A stretch of 64,000 nt of DNA from Streptomyces halobius (GTDB lineage Bacteria; Actinomycetota; Actinomycetes; Streptomycetales; Streptomycetaceae). Positions within the stretch are counted from its first letter, which is position 1. The number at the start of each line of letters is the position of its first letter. The DNA is taken from positions 3,224,001 through 3,288,000 of the forward strand of contig NZ_CP086322.1 of assembly GCF_023277745.1 (NCBI RefSeq), in the 5' to 3' direction. The notes beneath the pieces were generated by a model. It made no database searches and was not told where the DNA came from. It saw only the letters and a program-made list of their open reading frames with translations. Below, piece after piece: positions 7,782-15,905 of this stretch. The translations under genes and the position numbers were made by a program.

Positions 7782-9119
7782 TCAGTCGGCGACGGACGCC
7801 CGCTCCGCCCCCTCCGGCCTCCGGCCGGACGCCGCACGGCCCCCTTTGCCGACCCGGTGCAGATCGATCGTCCGCGTCTCCCGCATCGTCACGTAAACGA
7901 TCAGCGAGACGGCGGCGCACCCCGCCACATACCAGTAGTAGCCGGATTCGATGCCGCCGTTCTTGAACCACAGCGCCACGTATTCCGCGGTACCACCGAA
8001 CAGTGCGTTGGCGATGGCGTACGGCAGGGCGATGCCCAGCGCGCGGATGCCGGTCGGGAACAGCTCGGCCTTCACACAGGCGTTGATGGAGGTGTAGCCG
8101 GTGACCACGAGCAGCGCGAGCAGGGCAAGGCCGAGCGCCGGCCAGAAGCTCCCGGCGTACCGGAGCAGCGTCATGATCGGCACGGTCAGGAACGTCGAGC
8201 CGACCGCGAAGGTGATCAGCAGGGGCCGCCGGCCGATCCGGTCGGACAGCTTTCCGGCCAGCGGCTGGATGCACATGAAGACGAACAGCGCGCAGAAGCT
8301 GACCAGCGAGGCGGTGGGTTTGGCCATCCCGGCGCTGTTCGAGAGGTACTTGGTGAGGTAGGTCGTGTAGGTGTAGTACGCGACGGTGCCGCCCATGGTG
8401 AGCGCGATGACCAGGAGCGCCTCGCGCTTGTGGGCCCAGAGCGCCTTGAGCGTGCCGCGCCGCGGGTCGGCCGTGGCGGTGTCGTCCGCGGCGTACACCT
8501 CGGTCTCCAGCATGTTGCGCCGCAGATAGAAGACGATCCCGGCGCCCAACGCGCCGACGATGAACGGGATCCGCCAGGCCCAGCTGTGCAACGCGTCCTC
8601 GGCCAGGGTCCGTTGCAGCACGATCTGCAGCCCGAGACCGAACAACTGACCCGCCGTCATCGACACATACTGGAAGCTGGACGCGAAGCCGCGCCGGCCG
8701 GGCGCGGACGCCTCGGTGAGATAGGTCGCGCTGGCCGCGTACTCCCCGCCGACCGACAGTCCCTGGAGCATCCGGGCGATGAGCAGCACGGCGACGCCGC
8801 CGTAGCCGGCCACGGCGTACGTGGGCGCGACGGCGATCAGGATGGCCGACGCGGACATCAGCGTGACGGTCAGCGTGAGAGCGGCCTTGCGTCCCTTGCG
8901 GTCCCCCACCCGCCCCAGCAGCCAGCCGCCCACCGGGCGCATGAAGAAGCCGACGGCGAAGATCCCCATGGTGTTCATGAGGTTCGCGGTCGCATTCCCC
9001 TCGGGGAAGAACGCGTCCGCGAAGTACACGGCGAAACTGGCGTACACGAACCAGTCGAACCACTCGACCATGTTGCCGGCCGAACCGACCCAGATCTTCT
9101 TCCACTGCTCTCGTCCCAT
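7782..9119 (-). CDS. MFS transporter, metabolite:H+ symporter (MHS) family
   Basis: This 445-aa integral membrane protein has twelve predicted helices. The MHS hallmarks are present: 'SAGNMVEWFDWFVYA' at the N-terminus, the loop-2 motif 'GRVGDRKGRKAAL', 'RMLQGLSVGGEY', and 'DRIGRRPLL' in the second half. Relatives include KgtP (2-oxoglutarate), ProP and citrate or dicarboxylate permeases, so the substrate is probably a carboxylate or zwitterion. It follows a TetR gene and agmatine deiminase on the same strand, with a 139-bp gap to TetR, which hints at uptake linked to polyamine or amino-acid use. Its stop codon lies only 13 bases before the cimA control element. Confidence 0.85.
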   Translation of the reverse strand: MGREQWKKIWVGSAGNMVEWFDWFVYASFAVYFADAFFPEGNATANLMNTMGIFAVGFFMRPVGGWLLGRVGDRKGRKAALTLTVTLMSASAILIAVAPTYAVAGYGGVAVLLIARMLQGLSVGGEYAASATYLTEASAPGRRGFASSFQYVSMTAGQLFGLGLQIVLQRTLAEDALHSWAWRIPFIVGALGAGIVFYLRRNMLETEVYAADDTATADPRRGTLKALWAHKREALLVIALTMGGTVAYYTYTTYLTKYLSNSAGMAKPTASLVSFCALFVFMCIQPLAGKLSDRIGRRPLLITFAVGSTFLTVPIMTLLRYAGSFWPALGLALLALLVVTGYTSINACVKAELFPTGIRALGIALPYAIANALFGGTAEYVALWFKNGGIESGYYWYVAGCAAVSLIVYVTMRETRTIDLHRVGKGGRAASGRRPEGAERASVAD

Positions 9120-9258
9120 AGCCGATCACGCTCGCGGACGAAGGGACGGTCGGCAAGAGCGGGTGGCGCAAACATCCTGCTTACTTGCGTGCGTTGTGGT
9201 CATGGGGCGACGGCCGAGGACCGTGGAGCCGCCTGCGCCGGGACGTCGTCGCGGCCCC

Positions 9259-9867
9259 TCACGGCATGAGCGACTCGTCCAGAAACTCCCGTATGTGCCG
9301 CCGCACCGTCTCCCGGTCCGTCCCCGGGAGGCCCACGACGAGGTGGGTGCCGAAGCCGTCGAGGAGGGCGCGGATGCGGGTGGTGAGGCGTTCGGCGTCC
9401 ACCGGGCGGAATTCGCCGCGGGAGACACCCTCGACGAGGAGGGCCACCAGGTCGCGGTGCCAGGCGAGTTCCAGTTCCAGCTGGCGTTCGCGGGTTTCGT
9501 CGTCGGCGTTCTGGGAGCGGTTCCAGACCTCCAGCCACAGAGTCCAGCGGGGGTCGCGGTGGCCCTCGGGGAGGTAGAGGTCGACCAGGGCGTCCAGGCG
9601 CTCGCGGGCGGGGGTGCGGCGGGAAAGGGCGGCCCGGCGTTCGGCGCCGAGCTGCTCCTCGCTCCATTGGAGGGTCTGGAGGAGCAGCTCGTCCTTGGTG
9701 CCGAAGTAGTAGAGGATGTGGCCGCTGCTCATGCCGACCTCGCGGCCCAGGCCGGCCATGGTGAGCCGGTCCAGGCCCTCCGCGGCGATGGTGGCCATCG
9801 CCGCGGCGAGAACCTGCTCGCGGGGCTGGCTGAGCCGCCGCCGGGGACGGCGCACGGGACCGGACAC
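9259..9867 (-). CDS. TetR-family regulator (BetI/KstR2-like C-terminal domain)
   Basis: This 202-aa protein starts at GTG, with GGAGG 5 bases upstream. The N-terminal helix-turn-helix is clear ('AAMATIAAEGLDRLTMAGLGREVG' region, then 'GHILYYFGTKDELLLQTL'). The C-terminal part resembles the TetR_C_6/BetI ligand domain ('RWTLWLEVWNRSQ'). It lies 42 bp downstream of the agmatine deiminase gene and upstream of the MHS transporter, so it may control uptake or use of a nitrogen compound. The repeated operator-like sequences upstream of ureAB are one possible target; this is inference. Confidence 0.85.
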   Translation of the reverse strand: MSGPVRRPRRRLSQPREQVLAAAMATIAAEGLDRLTMAGLGREVGMSSGHILYYFGTKDELLLQTLQWSEEQLGAERRAALSRRTPARERLDALVDLYLPEGHRDPRWTLWLEVWNRSQNADDETRERQLELELAWHRDLVALLVEGVSRGEFRPVDAERLTTRIRALLDGFGTHLVVGLPGTDRETVRRHIREFLDESLMP

Positions 9868-9909
9868 GGGGACCTCCGGGGTCGGACTGGACTCCTCAAG
9901 CCTGATGCA

Positions 9910-10950
9910 TCAGACCTTCGGCTGCTGCTGGGTGATGCAGTGGATACCGCCACCCGCTGCGAAGATCGTACGGGCGTCCACCGGCTTCACCGTCCGCCCG
10001 GGGAACAGCCGGCGGAAGGTCGCGGCCGCTTCCTCGTCCTGCGGATCGTCGAAGGCACAGAGGACGACGCCGTCGTTGCAGAGGTAGTGGTTGATGTAGG
10101 AGTAGTCGACCAGCTCGCCGTCCTCCTCGATGACGGTGGGGGCGGGGACCTCCACGACCTCCAGCCGACGGCCGCGGGCGTCGGTGGACGCGCGCAGCAG
10201 CTTGGTGATCTCGTTGCAGATCGCGTGGTCGGGGTGGTCGTGGTCGGGCTGGGTGTGCACGAGGACCACGCCGGGGCGGGCGAACGCGGCGACGATGTCG
10301 ACATGGCCGCGGGTACCGAACGTCCCGTAGTCGGCGGCGAGGCCGCGCGGCAGCCAGATCGCCTTGGTGGTGCCGAGGTGGGCGTGGATCTCGGCCTCGA
10401 CCTCCCCGGCGGTGCGGCCGGGGTTGCGGCCCGGGTCGAGCTGGACGGTTTCGGTGAGCAGGACGGTGCCCTCGCCGTCGATGTGGATACCGCCGCCCTC
10501 GTTGACGAGGCGGGTGGCGTAGCGGCGGGCCCCGGCGAGGTCGCAGATCTGCTCGGCTATCTTCTCGTCGCGGTCCCAGCGGGCCCATTCCTGGGCACCC
10601 CAGCCGTTGAACACCCAGTCGACGGCGGCGAGTCGGCGGTTCTCGCCGGTGAGGAAGGTGGGGCCGATGTCCCGCATCCAGGCGTCGTTGAGCGGCCGCT
10701 CGACGAGGTCGAAGGCCGGGCCGAGCAGGGCGCGGGCGCTCTCGGCCTGGCCGGGTCCGGTGACGACGGTGACCGGCTCGAAGCCGCGTACCGCGCGGGC
10801 CACCGCGGCCCAGGCGCCGCGGGCCTCGGCCAGCGCGTCGCCGCCCTCTTCGCCGAAGGTGAAGTTGGGACCGGGCCAGGCCATCCAGGTGCGCTCGTGC
10901 CGGGCCCACTCCGGGGGCATACGGAAGCCGTCGGCGGCGGGGGTGTTCAT
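9910..10950 (-). CDS. aguA: Agmatine deiminase
   Basis: This 346-aa cytoplasmic guanidino-modifying enzyme hydrolyses agmatine to N-carbamoylputrescine and ammonia. Family signatures visible are 'HERTWMAWP' near residue 18, 'RDIGPTFL', 'NEGGGIHIDGEGT', 'GHVDIVAAFARPG' and the C-terminal nucleophile Cys in 'AGGGIHCITQQQP' near residue 340. Length is normal for the family. The ATG start has GAGGA about 9 bases upstream. No N-carbamoylputrescine amidase lies beside it. It sits 153 bp downstream of ureC, separated by a strong hairpin, so it probably has its own promoter and belongs to the same nitrogen-release block. Confidence 0.93.
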   Translation of the reverse strand: MNTPAADGFRMPPEWARHERTWMAWPGPNFTFGEEGGDALAEARGAWAAVARAVRGFEPVTVVTGPGQAESARALLGPAFDLVERPLNDAWMRDIGPTFLTGENRRLAAVDWVFNGWGAQEWARWDRDEKIAEQICDLAGARRYATRLVNEGGGIHIDGEGTVLLTETVQLDPGRNPGRTAGEVEAEIHAHLGTTKAIWLPRGLAADYGTFGTRGHVDIVAAFARPGVVLVHTQPDHDHPDHAICNEITKLLRASTDARGRRLEVVEVPAPTVIEEDGELVDYSYINHYLCNDGVVLCAFDDPQDEEAAATFRRLFPGRTVKPVDARTIFAAGGGIHCITQQQPKV

Positions 10951-11040
10951 GTGTGGGTCCTCACGGGTTCACGGGGATGGAGAGGGGCGGCGCGGATGGC
11001 GGTGGTGACGTGGACGGGGTGGCGGGAGCAGCAGGGAACT

Positions 11041-11074
11041 GGCGGGTGCCCACCTGGCCGGGTGGGCACCCGCC
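11041..11074 (-). terminator. Terminator hairpin downstream of ureC
   Basis: GGCGGGTGCCCAC and GTGGGCACCCGCC form a perfect 13-bp stem around an 8-base loop, 30 bases after the ureC stop codon on the minus strand. There is no T-tract, which is usual in Streptomyces. Confidence 0.75.
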
Positions 11075-11103
11075 ATCGCCTGTCACGGGGTTGCAGACAG
11101 GGA

Positions 11104-12792
11104 TTACAGGAAGTACAAGCGGGACAGCGAGACCGTCTCGGCCGGATCCGAGCGCAGCGGATCGCCGTCCAGGGTGACCAGTCCGCTGTGCCCGTCGACC
11201 TGGACGTCTCCGACGCGGGAGTTGTGGACGAGGTCGCCGGGGCCGATGCCGCGGGTGCCGCGGACGGCGACCCGGCGGCGGCGGGTGGGCATGCCGTCGC
11301 CGCCCTGCTCGGCCGCGGCGCGCGCGACGAAGGCGACGGAGATCTCGGCGGGGGTCGCGCCGTGCGCCCCGAACTGCGGGCCGAGCACCAGGGGTTCGCA
11401 GGTGTCGGTGGCGGCGTTCGGGTCGCCGGTGACGCCGTAGGCGGGGAAGCCGGACTTCAGCACCAGCTGCGGCTTGGCGCCGAAGAACTCCGGCAGCCAC
11501 AGCACGACATCGGCCATCTTGCCGACCTCGATCGAACCGACCTCGTGCGCCAGGCCGTGGGCGAGGGCGGGGTTGATGGTGAGCTTGGCGACATAGCGCA
11601 GAACCCGGGCGTTGTCGTCATGCGCGCCGTCGCCCTGCAGGGGCCCCAGCTCGGCCTTCATCTTCCCGGCCATCGCGAAGGTACGGCGCACGGTCTCGCC
11701 CGCGCGGCCCATCCCCTGGGCGTCGGAGGAGGTGATGCCGATCGCTCCGAGGTCGTGCAGGACGTCCTCGGCGCCCATGGTGCCGGCCCGGATACGGTCG
11801 CGGGCCATGGCGGCGTCGCCCGGCAGGTCCGTCTTCAGGTCGTGGACCGAGACGATCATGCCGTAGTGCTCGGCGACCGCGTCCCGCCCGAAGGGGAGGG
11901 TGGGGTTGGTGGAGGAGCCGATGACGTTGGGGACGCCGGCCATCTTGAGGACGTTGGGGACATGGCCGCCGCCGCAGCCCTCGATGTGGAAGGCGTGGAT
12001 GGTCCGTCCGTCCAGCACCCGCAGGGTGTCCTCGACGGTGAGGCATTCGTTCAGGCCGTCGCTGTGCAGCGCGACCTGGACGTCATGGTCCTCGGCGACG
12101 CGCAGCGCGGTGTCCAGGGCGCGGGCGTGCGCACCCATGTCCTCGTGGACCTTGAAGCCGCAGGCGCCGCCCTCGGCGAGCGCCTCGACCAGCGGGCCCC
12201 GCCCGGAGGAGGAGCCGCGGCCCAGGAAGCCGATGTTGACCGGCCAGGCGTCGAAGGCGCTGAAGGCATGGCCCAGCGCCCAGGGGGAGTTGACGCCGAC
12301 GCCCCAGACCGGCCCGAACTCCTGGCCGATGATCGTCGTCACGCCGGAGGCCAGTGAGGCTTCCATGACGCGCGGCGAGAGCAGATGGACATGGGTGTCC
12401 ACCGCTCCGGCGGTGGCGATCATGCCTTCGCCGGAGACGATGGACGTACCGGTGCCCACAACGACATCAACACCGTCGACGGTGTCGGGGTTGCCGGCCC
12501 GCCCTATGGCGTGGATCCGGCCCTCCCGGATGCCGATGGAGACCTTGCGGATGCCCTGGATCGCGTCGATGACCAGGACGTTGCTGATCACCACATCGCA
12601 GGTCTCGCGGACCGGGGCGGCCTTGAGGTGCAGCCCGTCGCGCGCGGTCTTGCCGAAGCCGGCCAGGAACTCGTCGCCGGGCTTCTGGGCATCGGACTCG
12701 ACCCGGACGACCAGGCCCGAGTCGCCGAGGACGACCCGGTCGCCGGCCCGCGGGCCGTGCACCGACGCGTACTCGTGGGGATCGATGGTCAT
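11104..12792 (-). CDS. ureC: Urease alpha subunit (divergent, flap Cys replaced)
   Basis: This 562-aa catalytic subunit should hydrolyse urea to ammonia and carbamate at a di-nickel centre. Metal and active-site residues are in place: His134/His136 in 'DTHVHLLSP', the carbamylated Lys214 and His216 in 'CGFKVHED', His243 in 'ALHSD', His269 in 'HAFHIEG', His317 and Asp357 in 'SSDAQGMGR'. The active-site flap reads 'MIVSVHDLK', so the position of Klebsiella Cys319 is Val316. The start at 12792 overlaps the ureAB stop by 4 bases (ATGA), with GGAGG upstream. No ureD/E/F/G accessory genes are adjacent; nickel insertion would need genes elsewhere. A non-urea amidohydrolase activity cannot be excluded. 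Confidence 0.88.
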   Translation of the reverse strand: MTIDPHEYASVHGPRAGDRVVLGDSGLVVRVESDAQKPGDEFLAGFGKTARDGLHLKAAPVRETCDVVISNVLVIDAIQGIRKVSIGIREGRIHAIGRAGNPDTVDGVDVVVGTGTSIVSGEGMIATAGAVDTHVHLLSPRVMEASLASGVTTIIGQEFGPVWGVGVNSPWALGHAFSAFDAWPVNIGFLGRGSSSGRGPLVEALAEGGACGFKVHEDMGAHARALDTALRVAEDHDVQVALHSDGLNECLTVEDTLRVLDGRTIHAFHIEGCGGGHVPNVLKMAGVPNVIGSSTNPTLPFGRDAVAEHYGMIVSVHDLKTDLPGDAAMARDRIRAGTMGAEDVLHDLGAIGITSSDAQGMGRAGETVRRTFAMAGKMKAELGPLQGDGAHDDNARVLRYVAKLTINPALAHGLAHEVGSIEVGKMADVVLWLPEFFGAKPQLVLKSGFPAYGVTGDPNAATDTCEPLVLGPQFGAHGATPAEISVAFVARAAAEQGGDGMPTRRRRVAVRGTRGIGPGDLVHNSRVGDVQVDGHSGLVTLDGDPLRSDPAETVSLSRLYFL

Positions 12793-13511
12793 CCCTGTTC
12801 CTCCGCTCCCAGGTAGCCGCAGGCGGCCGCCCGCCGCAGCGCTTGTGCCTTCGCGCCCGGCGCGTCCAGCGGGCCGTCGACGAGACCGGCGAAGCCGATC
12901 GCGATCCGGTCGCCGCCGATCGGCACCAGGCCGACCTCCGAGGCGCCGCCGGGGTCGAACCGCAGCGACGAGCCGGCCGGGACGCACAGGCGCATGCCGT
13001 AGGCGGCGGCGCGGTCGAAGTCCAGCCGGGGGTTGACCTCGAAGAAGTGGAAGTGCGAGGTGACGCTGACCGGCACGGTCGCGGTGTTGCGCACGGTCAG
13101 CCGGACCGCGGGCGCGGGCTCCGGGTCGGCCGGGCCGGGGAGGACGGCGCCGGGTGCGGCGGTCTCCTCCGCGCCCGGGCCGCCGTCGGCCGCGGTGTCG
13201 CCGACGGCCGTCCCGATCGGATCGCTGACCACCGCGAGCCGGGAGCCGTCGTCGAAGACGGCCTCCACATGCACCTCGGTGACGACATCGGCCACGCCCG
13301 GCAGCACATCGTCCGGCCCGAGCACCGCCCGTGCCGCCTCGATGGCCTGAGCGAGGCGGCGCCCGTCCCGCGCCGCCTCGCAGACCGTGTCCGCGATCAA
13401 CGCGGTCGCCTCGGGCACGTTCAGCCGCAGTCCACGGGCCCGACGCGCCCGCGCCAGCTCGGCCGCGCCGAACAGCAGCAGCCGGTCGCGTTCCGTCGGG
13501 GTCAGCCGCAT
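12789..13511 (-). CDS. ureAB: Urease gamma-beta fusion subunit
   Basis: This 240-aa protein joins the two small urease subunits in one chain. The gamma part is residues 1-100 ('LTPTERDRLLLFGAAELARAR', then 'LNVPEATALIAD'). The beta part is about 135-235 ('VRNTATVPVSVTSHFHFFEVN' region with 'LDFDRAAAYGMRL' and 'RFDPG'). They are linked by a Gly/Ala/Pro-rich spacer. Its stop overlaps the ureC start, so the two are translationally coupled and should assemble as a trimer-type enzyme. The ATG start has GGAGG 9 bases upstream. Three operator-like repeats lie just upstream of its start. Confidence 0.9.
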   Translation of the reverse strand: MRLTPTERDRLLLFGAAELARARRARGLRLNVPEATALIADTVCEAARDGRRLAQAIEAARAVLGPDDVLPGVADVVTEVHVEAVFDDGSRLAVVSDPIGTAVGDTAADGGPGAEETAAPGAVLPGPADPEPAPAVRLTVRNTATVPVSVTSHFHFFEVNPRLDFDRAAAYGMRLCVPAGSSLRFDPGGASEVGLVPIGGDRIAIGFAGLVDGPLDAPGAKAQALRRAAACGYLGAEEQG

Positions 13512-13541
13512 CCCGTCACACCTCCAGCTCGATCACTACGA

Positions 13542-13655
13542 TTAGAGCAGCACTCTAACCAGGAAATAGTCAAGCCGGAAGCATTGACCTGGAGCATACC
13601 CATGAGTCAGATTGAGCGCTGCTCTAACTAAGCGGACTTTAGAGCTCCGCTCAAA
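13542..13655. promoter_or_regulatory. Three operator-like repeats between ureAB and the NCS1 transporter
   Basis: Site 1 (13542-13558) is TTAGAG-CAGCA-CTCTAA, a perfect 6-bp inverted repeat. Site 2 (13612-13627) reads TTAGAGCAGCGCTCAA on the minus strand. Site 3 (13638-13655) contains TTAGAGCTCCGCTCAA. The three share TTAGAGC-NN-C-R-CTC-AA and stand out as AT-rich islands in the divergent promoter region. They look like binding sites for a dimeric repressor controlling both directions; which regulator binds is unknown. Confidence 0.65.
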
Positions 13656-13827
13656 GGGCGACACGCAGCACTGCCACACACCAAGCACATCGGACGCACC
13701 GAGCTCACCGAGTTCATCCAGCTCACCGCGAACCCACCGAACCGCGCGAAGCACGCGCACAAAGCACCGCTCGTCCCCACCGAGCACCGCTCACCACACT
13801 GTTGTCCGGCCTCTCAGGGGAGCCCTC

Positions 13828-15282
13828 ATGCCGATAGAACAACGCGGAGTCGACACCATCCCGGACGAGGAACGCACCAGCGGCCCGCGCGACCTCGTCT
13901 CCATCCTGCTCGGGTCGAATCTCTGCCTGGGCGTGATCATCTTCGGATGGCTGCCGGTCTCGTTCGGACTGGGCTTCTGGCCGTCCGTGTCCTCGCTCGT
14001 CCTGGGCACCCTCGTGGGCACCGTGCTCACCGCCCCGCTCGCCCTCGTCTCGCTGCGCACCGGCACCAACCTGTCCACCAGCAGCGGCGCCCACTTCGGC
14101 GTCCGTGGCCGGCTGATCGGCTCGGTGATCGGTCTGCTGCTCTCGCTCGGCTACACCGCGCTGACCCTGTGGGTCGGCGGTGACGCGGTGGTCGGCACCC
14201 TCGCGCGCCTCTTCGGCCTGCCCGACACCGGCTTCGCGTACGCGGCGGTCTACGCCCTGCTCGCGGGCGCCACGGTGCTCGGCGCGGTCTACGGCTACCG
14301 CCTGCTGCTCCGGATCAGCCGGGTGCTGGCCATCGGCATGAGCGCGCTGCTGGTCATCGGCCTGATCGCGTACGCCCCGGACTTCACCACCGCGGCTCCG
14401 GAGGGCTCCGCGTACCTGCTGGGCAGCTTCTGGCCGACCTGGGTGCTGGCCGTGGTCTCGGCCGGACTCAGCGGCCCGATCGCCTTCATCACCCTGCTCG
14501 GCGACTACACCCGCTACATCTCGCCGCGCCGGCACACCTCCCGCAAGGTCTTCTGGGCCACCTGCCTGGGCCTGGTCGCCGGTCTGCTGATCCCGCAGCT
14601 CTTCGGTACGTTCACCGCGGTCGCGGTGGGCGCGGGCGAGGACTACGCGGGCCCACTGGTCGCCGCGGCGCCCTTCTGGTTCCTCGTCCCCCTGTTCCTC
14701 GCCGCGTCGGCCGGGTCCGTGGGCAACGCCGGGCTGATGCTCTACTCCATGGGCCTCGACCTGGACGCCATCCTGCCGCGCGCCACCCGCACCCAGGCCA
14801 CGTACGTCGTCGCCGCCATCGCCACCGGCTTCGTCTACTTCGGCCACTTCGCCTGGGACGCGCAGGACGCCATGACATCCTTCGTGCTGCTGCTGACGGC
14901 GATCGGCACCCCCTGGGCGGTGATCACCCTCATCGGGTTCCTGCGCTGCCGGGGCGAGTACGACACGGAGGCGCTGCAGGTCTTCAACCGCCGTTCGCGG
15001 GGCGGGCGTTACTGGTTCCGGGCGGGCTGGAACCCGCGCGCCACGCTCGCCTGGGCCGCGGGCTCGGCGATCGGCGTCGCCGCCGTCGACACACCGCTCT
15101 ACACCGGGCCGGTGGTCGACTGGACCGGCGGGATCGACTTCAGCTTCCTGCTGTCGGCCACGGTGGCCGCCACGCTGCTCCTCACGCTGCCCGGCAGCGG
15201 GCGCACCCCCACCACACCGGCGAAGGCGGCGGACGACGCGCCGGACGACAAGCGGGAGGCCGCCGCGGTCTCCCCGGCCTAG
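13828..15282 (+). CDS. NCS1-family permease (cytosine/purine/allantoin type)
   Basis: This 484-aa membrane protein has about twelve helices and NCS1 signatures: 'PIEQRGVDTIPDEERT' before helix 1, 'LLGSNLCLGVIIFGW', 'GRLIGSVIGLLLSLGY', and 'LLGDYTRYIS' in the middle. NCS1 proteins import nucleobases, hydantoins or allantoin by Na+ or H+ symport. The ATG at 13828 has GGGGAG 6 bases upstream; longer frames begin in the non-coding operator region. It is transcribed divergently from ureAB-ureC across three repeated operator-like sites. This suggests coordinated import and breakdown of a nitrogen compound. Confidence 0.87.
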   Translation: MPIEQRGVDTIPDEERTSGPRDLVSILLGSNLCLGVIIFGWLPVSFGLGFWPSVSSLVLGTLVGTVLTAPLALVSLRTGTNLSTSSGAHFGVRGRLIGSVIGLLLSLGYTALTLWVGGDAVVGTLARLFGLPDTGFAYAAVYALLAGATVLGAVYGYRLLLRISRVLAIGMSALLVIGLIAYAPDFTTAAPEGSAYLLGSFWPTWVLAVVSAGLSGPIAFITLLGDYTRYISPRRHTSRKVFWATCLGLVAGLLIPQLFGTFTAVAVGAGEDYAGPLVAAAPFWFLVPLFLAASAGSVGNAGLMLYSMGLDLDAILPRATRTQATYVVAAIATGFVYFGHFAWDAQDAMTSFVLLLTAIGTPWAVITLIGFLRCRGEYDTEALQVFNRRSRGGRYWFRAGWNPRATLAWAAGSAIGVAAVDTPLYTGPVVDWTGGIDFSFLLSATVAATLLLTLPGSGRTPTTPAKAADDAPDDKREAAAVSPA

Positions 15283-15450
15283 CTAGGGACTGTCTCCCAG
15301 ATCCGTCCATGAGATCGACGTTCTCATGATCGAGTCCGGGGTGATCGATGACGGCAACACTGTCCCTGTGTCGTCCGAGGTGATGTTGGACGCCTGTGGG
15401 CGAGGAGCGGCACAAGGATTCTTGGGACGTGGCCGGCCAAATCGTCGGGC

Positions 15451-15657
15451 CGATCGCTGGCCGGCGTGACGAATGCCGAGCGCGCGATGATCATGTTGCT
15501 CGATGGGGAGGGTGACCCTGGCGAGCACGCCGTGGACCCATGAGCCCACGGAGCGAGCGAGGGGTGCGTCCTCTCCAACGGGCGGCATGACGAGTACCCG
15601 ATCGAGGACACCGTGCCCATCGGCGCGGTGTTACCCCTTGTGCCAGCCTCCGGGGCG
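15451..15657 (+). pseudogene. Imm1-like immunity protein remnant with an in-frame stop
   Basis: One frame reads 'AERAMIMLLDGEGDPGEHAV' then DP, a TGA at 15541-15543, then 'AHGASEGCVLSNGRHDEYPI' and 'EDTVPIGAV'. From memory, this resembles the Imm1 family of bacterial toxin immunity proteins, where the stop position is usually Gly (GGA to TGA is one change). No intact start is visible upstream and homology fades after about 15657. The rest of 15283-15905 shows only short broken frames, such as one from about 15306 reading 'VHEIDVLMIESGVIDDGN'. It looks like an eroded accessory insertion between the NCS1 permease and the SDR gene. Confidence 0.5.
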
Positions 15658-15905
15658 GACGTGGCGGTTCAATTCGCACGGCAGGCGCTTCGGGTGCTGC
15701 TCGCCCGCCACCGCTGGGGCGCGGTAGGCGAAGCCGTCGTCGCCGTGTGCGGCATCCGGCTGGGCCACTCCTGCGGCGTCTGTGAGACGGGTGAAGAAAT
15801 ACGACAGAGGGTGTCGGGTTTTAGGTCGAACATGGTTTCACCGGTCGGCGTCGATGACAGATGTGGACCGGGCCGTACAGATAGACGAGGACCTCAAGGG
15901 GATTC

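Noticed and set aside
8821..12357. A 1178-codon plus-strand frame
   Set aside because: It is antisense to MHS, TetR, aguA and ureC. Its translation is Gly/Ala/Val/Asp-rich noise without domains.
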